NCBI GenBank assembly: GCA_023660035.1
Contig: JAGXOF010000001.1
Span: 1 to 43,133 of the forward strand
Source: Dehalococcoidia bacterium LH_S1
GTDB taxonomy: Bacteria; Chloroflexota; Dehalococcoidia; SZUA-161; SpSt-899
Direction: 5' to 3'
DNA: 43,133 nt
Each line of letters opens with the position of its first letter. The stretch's first letter is position 1. The position numbers and the translations under genes were made by a program. The notes under the pieces were generated by a model. That model made no database searches and was not told where the DNA came from. It saw nothing but the letters and a program-made list of their open reading frames with translations. Positions 16,552 through 25,116 of this stretch are shown here, piece by piece.

Positions 16552-18372
16552 TTACTTTCCCCAACACTCTACTCCCCAACGTTCCAGCCCACAACTATTG
16601 CAAGGCCCGTAGCGACAGTCGGGGGTTACTTCTCCTCTCATGGCCTTCTCATATTCATTCTTGAGGAAGTCAGTTTTTACTCCTGAATCAATGTGCTCCC
16701 ACGGAAGCGTTTCATCGAGAGGGCGCTCTCGTACATAGTATGCCGGATCGATGTCACACTCTTCGAAGGCCTTTAACCATCTCTGATAATCAAAAATCTC
16801 GCTCCATGCATCGAAGACACAGCCGAGTTGCCATGCATGGTAAATTACCTTTCCCAAACGCCGATCCCCTCGTGACATTACCGCTTCCAGTAAGCTTGTC
16901 TCCGGGTCATGCCAGGATAAGCCCACCTTTCCCTTCCTGAGCCCTCGCTTGAGAATCCGGTGCTTGGAGTTTAACACTTCCTCTGATTCCTGGGATGCCC
17001 ATTGAAAGGGTGTGTGTGCTTTGGGAATGAAAGTGGAAACGTTCACCCGGATGTTCGGTCTGCCTCCATTGTTTCCCTTGATCTGGCTTGCCCTGTGTAC
17101 CAGATCCACTATTCCCTGCACATCCTCCTCAGTCTCCGTTGGTAATCCAATCATGAAGTACAGCTTGAAGTTGCGCCAGCCCTTATTCATCGCTAGCTCA
17201 ATGGCCTGAAAAAGCTTATCCTCGTCGATGTCCTTGTTGATTACTTTCCGAAGGCGTCTGGTTCCCGCCTCTGGTGCAAATGTCAGATTCCTCTTGCGCT
17301 GATCCTGGATGGAGTTGACGAGTTCCACCGAGAATTTGCCCGGCCGGAGACTAGGCAGGGAGATATTTAGCGGCATTCCCTTGTATCGGTTGGACAAAGA
17401 ATCGACCAGCTCTCCTATGTTGGAGTAGTCGGCAGTGCTTAGAGAAAGAAGAGAGACTTCTTCATAGCCACAGTTTGCCAGGATTTCATCGACTGCACTG
17501 ACCACTTCCTCCGGTGGCCTTTCCCTTACGGGACGATAGATGATTCCTGCCTGGCAGAAGCGGCAGCCCCTTGTGCAGCCTCGCTGGATTTCCACTGCTC
17601 CCCGGTCATGGATAACCTCGATGAAGGGGACTACCAGCCGGGTTGTAGATGGGGGTAGCTTCGGAACGATCCGTCGTTGTATCGTGGTCCTTGTCTCAGG
17701 TGTTTCAGGTAGAATTGAAGCAAATTGGCCGTCCTGCGTGTAGTTTGCGCTGTAGAAGGCGGGAACATAGATGCCGGGGATTTGCCCCAACTCCCTGAGC
17801 AGATCACTCCTGGTCCCTGAGCTTTCCCTTTTCCATCGGCGAAGCGCATCGACAAGTTCCAAAGTCACCTCTTCTCCTTCGCCGAGTACAAACAGGTCAA
17901 CGAAATCCGCCATCGGCTCCGGGTTGAGGGCGCAGCTTCCCCCTGCGATTATCAGCGGGAATGAACCATCCCTTTCAGCGGAGAGCACTGGTATATGGGC
18001 CAGGTCTAGCATATTCAGTACATTAGTGTAGGTGAGTTCATAATCCAGGGAAAAGCCAAGGATGTCGAAATCCTTGAGAGGCCTTTTTGATTCCAGACTG
18101 AACAAAGGGAGATCGGCCTGGCGCATTTGCTCGTCCATGTCGGTCCATGGAGCGTAAACTCTTTCAGCGAGCACGTCGGTCTGGCTATTCAATATATCGT
18201 AGAGAATTGCCAGTCCTAGGTTGGACATGCCGATCTCGTATATGTCAGGATATGCCAGCGCAACACGTATATCGGTGGCGCTCCAATCCTTCCTTACCCT
18301 GTTCCACTCTTTACCAGTGTAGCGTGCGGGTTTGGTGACCTTGGGCAGAATGCGGTCCAAATCTTGCATCAT
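16552..18372 (-). CDS. B12-binding-like/radical SAM protein, TIGR03960 type
   Basis: This 606-residue protein has an N-terminal B12-binding-like region (about 30-170, including YPDIYEIGMSNLGL and the GEGEEV segment). The radical-SAM motif CTRGCRFC follows (Cys266, Cys270, Cys273), then a long C-terminal part ending in CRYGPCNSC and CWGK. The pattern matches the family often annotated as TIGR03960, whose substrate is not established. That family is frequently accompanied by a DUF2344 protein; none is visible here. The start at 18372 is preceded by GGGGAAAGCG, a better site than the upstream TTG at 18384. A clear promoter lies at 18393-18422, back to back with that of prfA. Confidence 0.85.
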   Translation of the reverse strand: MMQDLDRILPKVTKPARYTGKEWNRVRKDWSATDIRVALAYPDIYEIGMSNLGLAILYDILNSQTDVLAERVYAPWTDMDEQMRQADLPLFSLESKRPLKDFDILGFSLDYELTYTNVLNMLDLAHIPVLSAERDGSFPLIIAGGSCALNPEPMADFVDLFVLGEGEEVTLELVDALRRWKRESSGTRSDLLRELGQIPGIYVPAFYSANYTQDGQFASILPETPETRTTIQRRIVPKLPPSTTRLVVPFIEVIHDRGAVEIQRGCTRGCRFCQAGIIYRPVRERPPEEVVSAVDEILANCGYEEVSLLSLSTADYSNIGELVDSLSNRYKGMPLNISLPSLRPGKFSVELVNSIQDQRKRNLTFAPEAGTRRLRKVINKDIDEDKLFQAIELAMNKGWRNFKLYFMIGLPTETEEDVQGIVDLVHRASQIKGNNGGRPNIRVNVSTFIPKAHTPFQWASQESEEVLNSKHRILKRGLRKGKVGLSWHDPETSLLEAVMSRGDRRLGKVIYHAWQLGCVFDAWSEIFDYQRWLKAFEECDIDPAYYVRERPLDETLPWEHIDSGVKTDFLKNEYEKAMRGEVTPDCRYGPCNSCGLERWGVECWGK

Positions 18373-18392
18373 CGCTTTCCCCAAACCTGAAT

Positions 18393-18422
18393 ATTATAGC
18401 TTTTGATTCGGGTGAAGTGCAA
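18393..18422 (-). promoter_or_regulatory. promoter for the TIGR03960-type gene
   Basis: On the minus strand TTGCAC (18422-18417) and TATAAT (18398-18393) are 18 bases apart. The expected start near 18386 gives a leader of about 14 bases before the chosen ATG. Confidence 0.6.
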
Positions 18423-18440
18423 ATCTTAACCGCTGGGAAA

Positions 18441-18470
18441 TTGAAAAGGTGCAGCTTTGAGGGTTATAAT
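18441..18470 (+). promoter_or_regulatory. promoter for prfA operon
   Basis: TTGAAA (18441-18446) and TATAAT (18465-18470) are spaced by 18 bases. The predicted start near 18477 leaves a leader of only about 11 bases before the prfA ATG. Confidence 0.65.
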
Positions 18471-18487
18471 AAACCAGCGAGAACAAA

Positions 18488-19546
18488 ATGGAAAACATAT
18501 TCTCTCGGTTAGAATCGCTCGAAAAAAGATATGATGAGATCAATTCCCTTCTGGGGCGGGAGGACATTGTGTCCAATCGGGGGCAAGTGCAGTATCTCGC
18601 CCAAGAGCAGGCGTCTATAAAAGAAGCCGCTCAGAAGTATCAGGAATACAAGGCCGTGGAGAGAGACTTGGAGGAAGCTAGGTCCATGCAGAACGATGGT
18701 CTTGATGACGAAATGCTGGACATGGTCAAGGAAGAAGTCAGTGAACTTGAGGAACGCAGAGAGAAGCTGCTGTCTGAGCTTAAGCTGGCTTTGAAATCAA
18801 AGGACCCTGCCGATGAGAAGGATGTGTTTGTTGAGATCCGCGCTGGGGCGGGGGGTGAGGAAGCAGCGCTTTTTGCAAGGGATCTCTTCCGCATGTACAG
18901 CCGGTATGCGCAGGACAAGGGATGGCAGGTGGAAATTGCGAACACAAATGAAACGGGAATCGGCGGATTCAAGGAGGTTATTTTTGAGATAAAAGGCAAA
19001 GGAGCCTACAGCAGGCTAAAGTACGAGCGAGGCGTCCACAGGATTCAACGAGTGCCGACAACAGAGTCAGGGGGCAGGATTCATACATCGACTGCTACCG
19101 TGGCTGTGTTGCCTAAGGCCGATGATGTAGATGTGAGTATTGACAATGACGATCTTCGTATCGACACCTTCAGGGCAAGTGGCGCAGGCGGACAGTACGT
19201 AAATATGACGGACAGCGCCGTTCGCATCACCCATCTGTCCACCGGCATGGTAGTGAGCTGCCAGGATGAGCGGTCGCAGTATAAGAACAAGACGAAGGCC
19301 CTGTCTGTTCTCAAGGCTCGCCTGTATGATAGGGAGCGACTGAGGCAGCATCAAGAAGTGAGCAAAGACCGTCGATCCCAGGTTGGTACGGGGGATCGCT
19401 CGGAGAAAATACGAACGTATAACTTTCCGCAATCGCGGGTGACCGACCACCGAGCCGGGGTGACTTCCCACAATCTCAATGAGATATTGGAAGGGGGGCT
19501 GGATGGCCTGATCGACGCCGTGGCTGCGGATCAACCTTTGGAATAA
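18488..19546 (+). CDS. prfA: peptide chain release factor 1
   Basis: This 352-residue class I release factor reads UAA and UAG. GGQ is at 234-236 and is the methylation target of PrmC. The codon-recognition tripeptide is PTT at 190-192 in RVPTTESGGRIHTS, as in RF1 rather than the SPF of RF2. The long N-terminal helical region is intact. The leader is very short and the Shine-Dalgarno (GCGAG) is weak. The stop overlaps the prmC start by one base (TAATG). Confidence 0.97.
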   Translation: MENIFSRLESLEKRYDEINSLLGREDIVSNRGQVQYLAQEQASIKEAAQKYQEYKAVERDLEEARSMQNDGLDDEMLDMVKEEVSELEERREKLLSELKLALKSKDPADEKDVFVEIRAGAGGEEAALFARDLFRMYSRYAQDKGWQVEIANTNETGIGGFKEVIFEIKGKGAYSRLKYERGVHRIQRVPTTESGGRIHTSTATVAVLPKADDVDVSIDNDDLRIDTFRASGAGGQYVNMTDSAVRITHLSTGMVVSCQDERSQYKNKTKALSVLKARLYDRERLRQHQEVSKDRRSQVGTGDRSEKIRTYNFPQSRVTDHRAGVTSHNLNEILEGGLDGLIDAVAADQPLE

Positions 19547-20478
19547 TGGAAACAGGAGTTTATCAGTCGTCGGGGAGTGAGGCAAGCGTAGAGGAAGCGT
19601 TTCAAAAAACTGCGGAAGCCCTTCGATCGATCGGTATTGAGGAGCCCCGTCTGGAAGCCGATGTATTATTACGTCACCTGCTTGGCCTCACGCGGGAGCA
19701 ACTTTATCTCAACCTAGCGGATGCAGTTTCCCTGAAACAGCAACGTGATCTGGCTCAACTGGTTCTTCGCCGTATGCAGCGTGAGCCTCTAGCATACATC
19801 ACAGGTCATAGGGAGTTCTTCGGACTTGACTTTCTGGTTACCCCTGATACTCTTATCCCTCGCCCGGAAACCGAACTCATGGTTGAACGGGCACTGGAAC
19901 TGACAAGGAATGGTCGGCATTCCTTGCATTCCGCCGCCGATATCGGCACCGGTTGCGGTGCTATCGCTGTGGCGATGGCGGTAACCATGCCGTCCCTCAC
20001 CGTATATGCCACGGATATTTCCTCTTCTGCACTGGAAGTCGCTGTGAATAACTGCCGTCGTCATGGAGTATCAGGCAGAGTGCATCTCAAGGAAGGCAAT
20101 CTGCTGGAGCCCCTTGATCATCCTGTTGATCTTATAGTGGCGAATTTGCCCTATGTAAGCGATTCCGAGTTCGCTTCGCTCAGCGATGACATTCGCTTGT
20201 TTGAGCCATGGCTCAGCCTTAACGGCGGGCCCGATGGACTTCACCACACGAGGGAACTCATTGCTCAAGCAAAAGATAAGCTGAATCCAGGTGGGGTAAT
20301 CCTTTTGGAAATCAGTCCCTACAGGGAGAAAGCCGTGGTCGATTTTGCCAGGGACTTTTTCCCCGGTGCTAATGTAGAAGCACTTACTGATCTCGCTGGA
20401 CATAAGAGGGCGATTGAGATAGAATCTGCCGTGGATGGGGTCTCGACAAAAAATCAAGGAGGTAAATGGAAATGCTAG
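19546..20478 (+). CDS. prmC: peptide chain release factor N5-glutamine methyltransferase
   Basis: It methylates the glutamine of the GGQ motif in release factors using S-adenosylmethionine. It has an N-terminal helical domain, then PRPETE (106-110 region), motif I DIGTGCGAI (132-140) and the substrate motif NLPY (200-203). The common form is NPPY; the Leu is an accepted variant in some lineages. Being coupled to prfA is the classical arrangement. The 310-residue length is slightly long because of a charged, lysine-rich C-terminal tail. The gene's 3' end contains the strong ribosome-binding site of the next small gene and overlaps its start. Confidence 0.93.
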   Translation: METGVYQSSGSEASVEEAFQKTAEALRSIGIEEPRLEADVLLRHLLGLTREQLYLNLADAVSLKQQRDLAQLVLRRMQREPLAYITGHREFFGLDFLVTPDTLIPRPETELMVERALELTRNGRHSLHSAADIGTGCGAIAVAMAVTMPSLTVYATDISSSALEVAVNNCRRHGVSGRVHLKEGNLLEPLDHPVDLIVANLPYVSDSEFASLSDDIRLFEPWLSLNGGPDGLHHTRELIAQAKDKLNPGGVILLEISPYREKAVVDFARDFFPGANVEALTDLAGHKRAIEIESAVDGVSTKNQGGKWKC

Positions 20479-20618
20479 GAGAGGCTGGCGAAATAGCTGG
20501 AATTGGGTTTGGTATGGTGTTCCTGATCCTGATTATACTGGCTCTTGTCATGTGGGGTGCAGGTGCAGCGGTTCAGAGGATTGAAAGGCGCGGTCAATCT
20601 AAAGATCAATCTAAATAA
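20472..20618 (+). CDS. small OadG-like gamma subunit of Na+-pumping decarboxylase
   Basis: This 48-residue protein (50 if the ATG at 20466 is used) has one membrane helix at its start (IGFGMVFLILIILALVMW), then a short positively charged tail with QRIERRG and SKDQSK. This size and layout fit the gamma/OadG subunit that anchors the sodium-pump decarboxylase complex. The beta subunit gene follows 27 bases later, which strongly supports the call. AGGAGG at 20457-20462 lies 9 bases before the ATG at 20472 and only 3 before 20466, so 20472 is preferred. The start overlaps the end of prmC. The soluble extension with metal-binding histidines seen in some OadG proteins is absent. Confidence 0.7.
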   Translation: MLGEAGEIAGIGFGMVFLILIILALVMWGAGAAVQRIERRGQSKDQSK

Positions 20619-20645
20619 GAGAACATTCAGATAAGGGGGGCTCAA

Positions 20646-22034
20646 TTGGGGAGCTTATTTTTCTCGGGCTTTAGCGAGCTTTATTGGGGTAGTGCAGTTA
20701 TGGTACTCATTGGCATAGCCCTTACGTATCTGGGCATAGCCAAGAAATGGGAGCCCCTTCTGCTGGTTCCTATTGGCTTCAGCGTTATTATAGTTAATCT
20801 GTTCCCGGGGCTTATGAGCGCTAGCCTCGATATAGAGGCTCCTATTACCGGCGAGGTTACACAGGTTATCTCAGTGGAGGAGGGGGAAACCATTGAGGTT
20901 AAGAAAGATACCGTCCTGTTTCGTATAAAACAGTGCACCGATGGCACAATAGAGGAGGTAGTTGCCGGAGCGAATGGAGAGCTTAGTCAGGAAGACATGC
21001 GGTTTGAAGCGGGTGACAGAGTCTATGCGCATGACAAAATGGCAACGCTTGAGGATGTGTCGATACTCGTGAGCGGGGGCTATTCTACTGGTCTCCTTTC
21101 CCGTATTTTCCAGTATGGAATTATGTGGGAGCTCATACCCCCTCTGATCTTCTTGGGACTGGGGGCGTTAACTGACTTCGGGCCATTAATCTCCAATCCC
21201 AAGACGCTTATCCTTGGAGCCGGAGGGCAGTTCGGGGTTTATTTCGTTATGTTCCTGGCCGTACTCGTGGGGGCAGGATGGATTCCCGGGGTAGACTTTG
21301 GCATAAAGGAGGCATGCTCCATTGGCATAATCGGTGGGGCTGATGGCCCCACTACGGTATTCCTTACGAATAAGATGGCACCTCATCTTCTGGGTGCTAC
21401 CGCTGTATCGGCCTATACTTACATGGCAATGGTGCCCATTATTCAGCCTCCGGTAATAAGGGCGCTGTGTAGCAAAAAGGAGCGTGCAATCTACATGAAA
21501 CCGGTTATGCGGGAGGTCTCGACCAAGGAAAAGATACTTTTCCCCTTCATAGGCGCAATCATCATTATACTGCTTGTGCCTGAGTCGGCCCCCCTTATCG
21601 GCTCCTTTATGCTGGGCAATCTCCTTCTTGTCTGCGGTGTCACCGACAGGCTGGCCAAGACTGCGGGCGAGTCGTTCATGGATGTTTTGACCATATTGCT
21701 GGGAATGTCCGTTGGCGGGATAATGACCGCCAATCATTTCCTGAGGTTAGACTCGATCATGATTTTCATTCTGGGGCTTATTGCTTTTGCCAGTGCGACG
21801 GCATTTGGCATACTGATAGCCAAGTTGATGAATAAGGTGTCCAAGGAGCAAATCAACCCGATGATAGGCGCTGCAGGTGTCTCAGCGGTACCGATGGCTG
21901 CCCGGGTGGTTCAGATGGAAGGGCAGAAGGCGAATCCTCGCAACTTCCTGCTAATGCATGCAATGGGGCCCAATATCGCGGGGGTTATCGGCACTGCCAC
22001 GGCGGCTGGGGTATTCCTGTCCTTGGTCGGATAA
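20646..22034 (+). CDS. Na+-translocating decarboxylase beta subunit with a barrel-sandwich-like insert
   Basis: This 462-residue membrane protein belongs to the OadB/MmdB/GcdB family, which couples decarboxylation of carboxybiotin to Na+ export. Family hallmarks are GALTDFGPLI (173-182), SIGIIGGADGPTT with Asp233, VPIIQPP and INPMIGAAGVSAVPMAARVVQ, all intact. Between the second helix (to about 57) and the PPLIFLG segment (165-171) there is an extra region at roughly 60-145. It reads like two halves of a biotinyl/lipoyl-type sandwich (EAPITGEV and EEGETIEVKK, then ANGELS and EAGDRVYA). It lacks a Met-Lys-Met biotin site. The start is TTG after GGGGGG. No alpha (carboxyltransferase) subunit or biotin carrier is nearby, so the substrate acid cannot be named. 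Confidence 0.9.
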   Translation: MGSLFFSGFSELYWGSAVMVLIGIALTYLGIAKKWEPLLLVPIGFSVIIVNLFPGLMSASLDIEAPITGEVTQVISVEEGETIEVKKDTVLFRIKQCTDGTIEEVVAGANGELSQEDMRFEAGDRVYAHDKMATLEDVSILVSGGYSTGLLSRIFQYGIMWELIPPLIFLGLGALTDFGPLISNPKTLILGAGGQFGVYFVMFLAVLVGAGWIPGVDFGIKEACSIGIIGGADGPTTVFLTNKMAPHLLGATAVSAYTYMAMVPIIQPPVIRALCSKKERAIYMKPVMREVSTKEKILFPFIGAIIIILLVPESAPLIGSFMLGNLLLVCGVTDRLAKTAGESFMDVLTILLGMSVGGIMTANHFLRLDSIMIFILGLIAFASATAFGILIAKLMNKVSKEQINPMIGAAGVSAVPMAARVVQMEGQKANPRNFLLMHAMGPNIAGVIGTATAAGVFLSLVG

Positions 22035-22041
22035 TGAATGG

Positions 22042-22078
22042 AAAAGGCCGAATCCGCCTGCGGCGGATTCGGCCTTTT
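22042..22078. terminator. strong bidirectional terminator
   Basis: A perfect 13-bp GC-rich stem (22046-22058 with 22062-22074, 3-base loop) is flanked by AAAA on the left and TTTT on the right. It reads as an intrinsic terminator on both strands, between the convergent oadB and EF-G2 genes. Confidence 0.9.
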
Positions 22079-22107
22079 GAATACCACGAATTTGAAACGC
22101 TGGGGAC

Positions 22108-24150
22108 CTATTCCTTGCTCTTTTTGGCCTCTTCGGCGATTTTCTGCGTCATGTGGGCAGGTGCTTCCTCGTAGTGACTGAACTCCATTTTGTACGTGCC
22201 ACGGCCCTGGGCCATCGATCTCAGGTCCACACTGTAGCGCATCATTCCCGAGTAGGGCACTTGTGCATCGATAATATTAATACCACCCTCAGGATTCATA
22301 CCCGAGATCCTGGCCCTTTTCCCGTTAAGGTCCCCTGCTACATCTCCTGTGAGCGTTTCAGGTACCGTGACCCTGACGTTCATCACGGGCTCTAGGATCA
22401 CCGGCTTTGCTTCGGATACTCCTTTACGGAAGGCATGTGACCCGGCCATTTTGAAGGCTTCATCCGAGGAATCGACGGAGTGATAACTCCCATCGTAGAG
22501 CGTGACTTTCACACCCACGACAGGATAGCCCGCTAACACTCCCTCACTGAGAGCCTCTACCACGCCCTTCTCAACGGCGGGGATAAATCTCTTCGGTATA
22601 ACCCCGCCAACGATGCCATCCACAAATTCGTAGTTTTGCCCTCTGGGTAAAGGATCAAGCTGGATAAGTACATGTCCGTACTGGCCATGTCCTCCGGACT
22701 GCTTTTTGTGTCTGTATTCCGCTTTTGTTGAGGTGGAGATAGTCTCTTTATAAGGCACCTTCGGGGTTGCAAGCTCGGGCTCCACATTGAACTTGCGCTT
22801 AATCTTATCAGCGACCACTTCCATTTGGGCTTCGCCGTAGCCGGAGAGGATCGTCTCGCCGGTGTCGGAATCTTTTCGCATGGAGAGCGACGGGTCCTCT
22901 TCTCTTATTTTACTCAATGCCGTCCCGAGCTTGTCGAAGTCCGCTTTGGTTTTCGGGTGTACGGCGAGACTGAGGCCGGGATCGGGGAAATCTATGGGAG
23001 TGAAGGAAACAGGATGGTTCTCGCTGGACAGCGTATCCCCGGTTACGGTATCCGTCAGCTTGGACACCAATCCTATATCCCCAGCAACGAGGCGAGAGAT
23101 TGATTCCTGGGACTTACCTTGCTTTACAAAAAGCTGGGCGATGCGCTCGGGTTTGCGTTTGGAGATATTCCAGACGCTGGAATCGCTGTTTAGCACGCCG
23201 CTGAAGACGCGAAGGTAATTCATTCTCCCTACATAAGGATCAGTGCTGGTTTTAAAAACAAGCGCGGAAAGGGAGGCGTTCTCGTCCGGTTCAAGGGCCT
23301 CTTGGGTGCCGTCTTTTTGCACCTGTGTACTACCTCTGTCTTTGGGAGAAGGCAGGTATTCACATATGGCACTCATTAGCTGGGGAATGCCCTGGTTATT
23401 TAAAGATGAGCCTACCATTACGGGTATTAGCTTATTTTGCAGGCCTCCTGCACGCAGCGTACTGTAGATCTCGGCCTCGCTTATCTCCTCGCCCTCGAGA
23501 TACTTGGTGGTCAGATCCTCATTTATCTCCGCGATGCCTTCCACCAATTTATCCCTGGATGCCTCTATGTCTCCCGAGATAGAGTCCTCCTTTGCGTCAC
23601 CTTCCGCTTTCCCGGAGATAAGATCGTAGACTCCCTGAAAATTATCCCTCTCCCCGATTGGAAGCTGGAGAGGCAAACAATCCCTGCCGAACTTCTCCTG
23701 AATCTGTTCAAGGGTCTTTTGGAAATCAGCGTTCTCACGATCGATCCTGTTAACGAAGATTATGCGAGGGAGTTGCATCTCATTGGCGTAGTCCCACATA
23801 ATCTCCGTTCCCACTTGAATTCCTGCCGAGGCATCAACGACGATTACAGCGGCATCAGCTACTCTGAGCGCTGCCTTTACTTCACCGATAAAGTCGAAAT
23901 ATCCGGGAACGTCGAGCAAATTGATCTTGGTTTTGTTCCATTCCAAGGGAACCAGAGCTGTGCTGATACTACTCTTCCTCTTTATCTCCTCCGGCTCAGA
24001 GTCAGAGGCGGTGTTTCCATCATCCACCTTGCCTATGCGTTGTATAATTCCCGCATTATACATCATGGCCTCGGCCAGCGAAGTTTTGCCTGCACCCGTG
24101 TGCGAGAGTAAGATTACATTGCGTAGGTCCTCCGTGCGAAATTCCTGCAT
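22108..24150 (-). CDS. elongation factor G-like protein (EF-G2 type)
   Basis: This 680-residue translational GTPase has G1 SHTGAGKT (16-23), G3 DVPG (80-83) and G4 NRID (134-137). EF-G domains II-V follow and extend to the C-terminus. The switch region VDDGNTASDSEPEEIKR and the replacement of DTPG and NKID by DVPG and NRID match the EF-G2 paralogue group rather than the main translocase. The role of EF-G2 is not settled; it may be a conditional or ribosome-rescue factor (inference). The start at 24150 has a near-perfect AGGAGGT four bases before it, better than the upstream ATG at 24192. It ends at the shared terminator and is divergent from an uncharacterised gene. Confidence 0.88.
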   Translation of the reverse strand: MQEFRTEDLRNVILLSHTGAGKTSLAEAMMYNAGIIQRIGKVDDGNTASDSEPEEIKRKSSISTALVPLEWNKTKINLLDVPGYFDFIGEVKAALRVADAAVIVVDASAGIQVGTEIMWDYANEMQLPRIIFVNRIDRENADFQKTLEQIQEKFGRDCLPLQLPIGERDNFQGVYDLISGKAEGDAKEDSISGDIEASRDKLVEGIAEINEDLTTKYLEGEEISEAEIYSTLRAGGLQNKLIPVMVGSSLNNQGIPQLMSAICEYLPSPKDRGSTQVQKDGTQEALEPDENASLSALVFKTSTDPYVGRMNYLRVFSGVLNSDSSVWNISKRKPERIAQLFVKQGKSQESISRLVAGDIGLVSKLTDTVTGDTLSSENHPVSFTPIDFPDPGLSLAVHPKTKADFDKLGTALSKIREEDPSLSMRKDSDTGETILSGYGEAQMEVVADKIKRKFNVEPELATPKVPYKETISTSTKAEYRHKKQSGGHGQYGHVLIQLDPLPRGQNYEFVDGIVGGVIPKRFIPAVEKGVVEALSEGVLAGYPVVGVKVTLYDGSYHSVDSSDEAFKMAGSHAFRKGVSEAKPVILEPVMNVRVTVPETLTGDVAGDLNGKRARISGMNPEGGINIIDAQVPYSGMMRYSVDLRSMAQGRGTYKMEFSHYEEAPAHMTQKIAEEAKKSKE

Positions 24151-24288
24151 CTCTACCTCCTGGGTTGCTTCGTACTCCAGTCTCTCGTGCACTGGTTTCT
24201 GTAAGCTCTAATAGCTGACTGCCTATTATTTTAACTGATAGAGACCGACATGGAAACCCTGCTTCGTTGATGGATGGGCAGCTTGGTG

Positions 24289-24318
24289 TTGGAAAAGAGA
24301 TCCCATTTATCGTAAAAT
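24289..24318 (+). promoter_or_regulatory. possible promoter for the uncharacterised gene at 24368
   Basis: TTGGAA (24289-24294) and TAAAAT (24313-24318) are spaced by 18 bases and lie 50 bases before the chosen start. Confidence 0.4.
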
Positions 24319-24367
24319 TTAAACTGGGAAAATGATAAATCAATGGTACGATAGAAGGGGGATTGAT

Positions 24368-25027
24368 ATGGGAGAAGAACTTGGCAGAATAACGAAGCCT
24401 GAGGCAGAGAAGTTCCAGGGTAAAAGGAAGATCTATGTTGTTCCCTTACTATTTGCGGGGCAAGAGGCTCCGGCGGAATACCTCAGCAAATTGAGCACGT
24501 ACTGGATGCAGGCCAGTCAGCAGATATCCAGGCTTGAGGCCACGGCAGGCATGGTCAAAAGAATTTACCATGAAGCGATATCTGAGCCTGGTGAAGAAGG
24601 ATTGAAAATCATAGAGCAGCTGAACCCCAGCTCTTATCAGATCGCCAATGAGAAGTGTGATCAGGACGCGGTGCTGGAAGCAGTGGATGACAAGGAACTG
24701 GCCGATGAGCTTATGGACTGGGAGAGATTCATGCTCTCCGGTTTCATAAGTCAGAAAGTATCTAACACGGTTGCCCAGTTCTATAACGAAGCCTCAAAGA
24801 AGAGGTATGAGCATATGGCCAAATGGGTGGACGAGACACTTCAAGAGGGTGAGGCCGGTCTCCTTTTTATTCGAGCAGGGCACACTCTCCAATTCCCTCG
24901 GGACATCGAAGTGTTTAGCGTATCTCCGCCGGCCTTGGATGAGATTCATAGATGGCTGCGCGATCGCGCTGCTGAGCAGCAGGAGGAACAACAATCCGGG
25001 ACGGAATCGTCGGAGGAAGGACTCTGA
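24368..25027 (+). CDS. uncharacterised soluble protein
   Basis: I do not recognise this 219-residue protein. It has no signal peptide or membrane helix. It is mostly helical by composition, with a short beta-like stretch near the start (KIYVVPLLF), another late (GLLFIRAGHTLQFP), and an acidic, Gln/Glu-rich tail. The start at 24368 is chosen because AGGGGG stands seven bases before it; the frame is also open from an ATG at 24332. It is divergent from the EF-G2 gene. Codon use and coding density look normal, so it is likely a real lineage-specific gene. Confidence 0.7.
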   Translation: MGEELGRITKPEAEKFQGKRKIYVVPLLFAGQEAPAEYLSKLSTYWMQASQQISRLEATAGMVKRIYHEAISEPGEEGLKIIEQLNPSSYQIANEKCDQDAVLEAVDDKELADELMDWERFMLSGFISQKVSNTVAQFYNEASKKRYEHMAKWVDETLQEGEAGLLFIRAGHTLQFPRDIEVFSVSPPALDEIHRWLRDRAAEQQEEQQSGTESSEEGL

Positions 25028-25116
25028 TTGTTGACGGCGGGGTTGATCATGGGCGGATTGCCACAATCCGACACGAAGGGAAAAGTGGGGAATAAATCCC
25101 CACTCTACAGGGATCG

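Noticed and set aside
23437..24111. Plus-strand frame of 224 codons opposite the EF-G2 gene
   Set aside because: It lies wholly inside a gene with clear GTPase motifs and matches nothing known.
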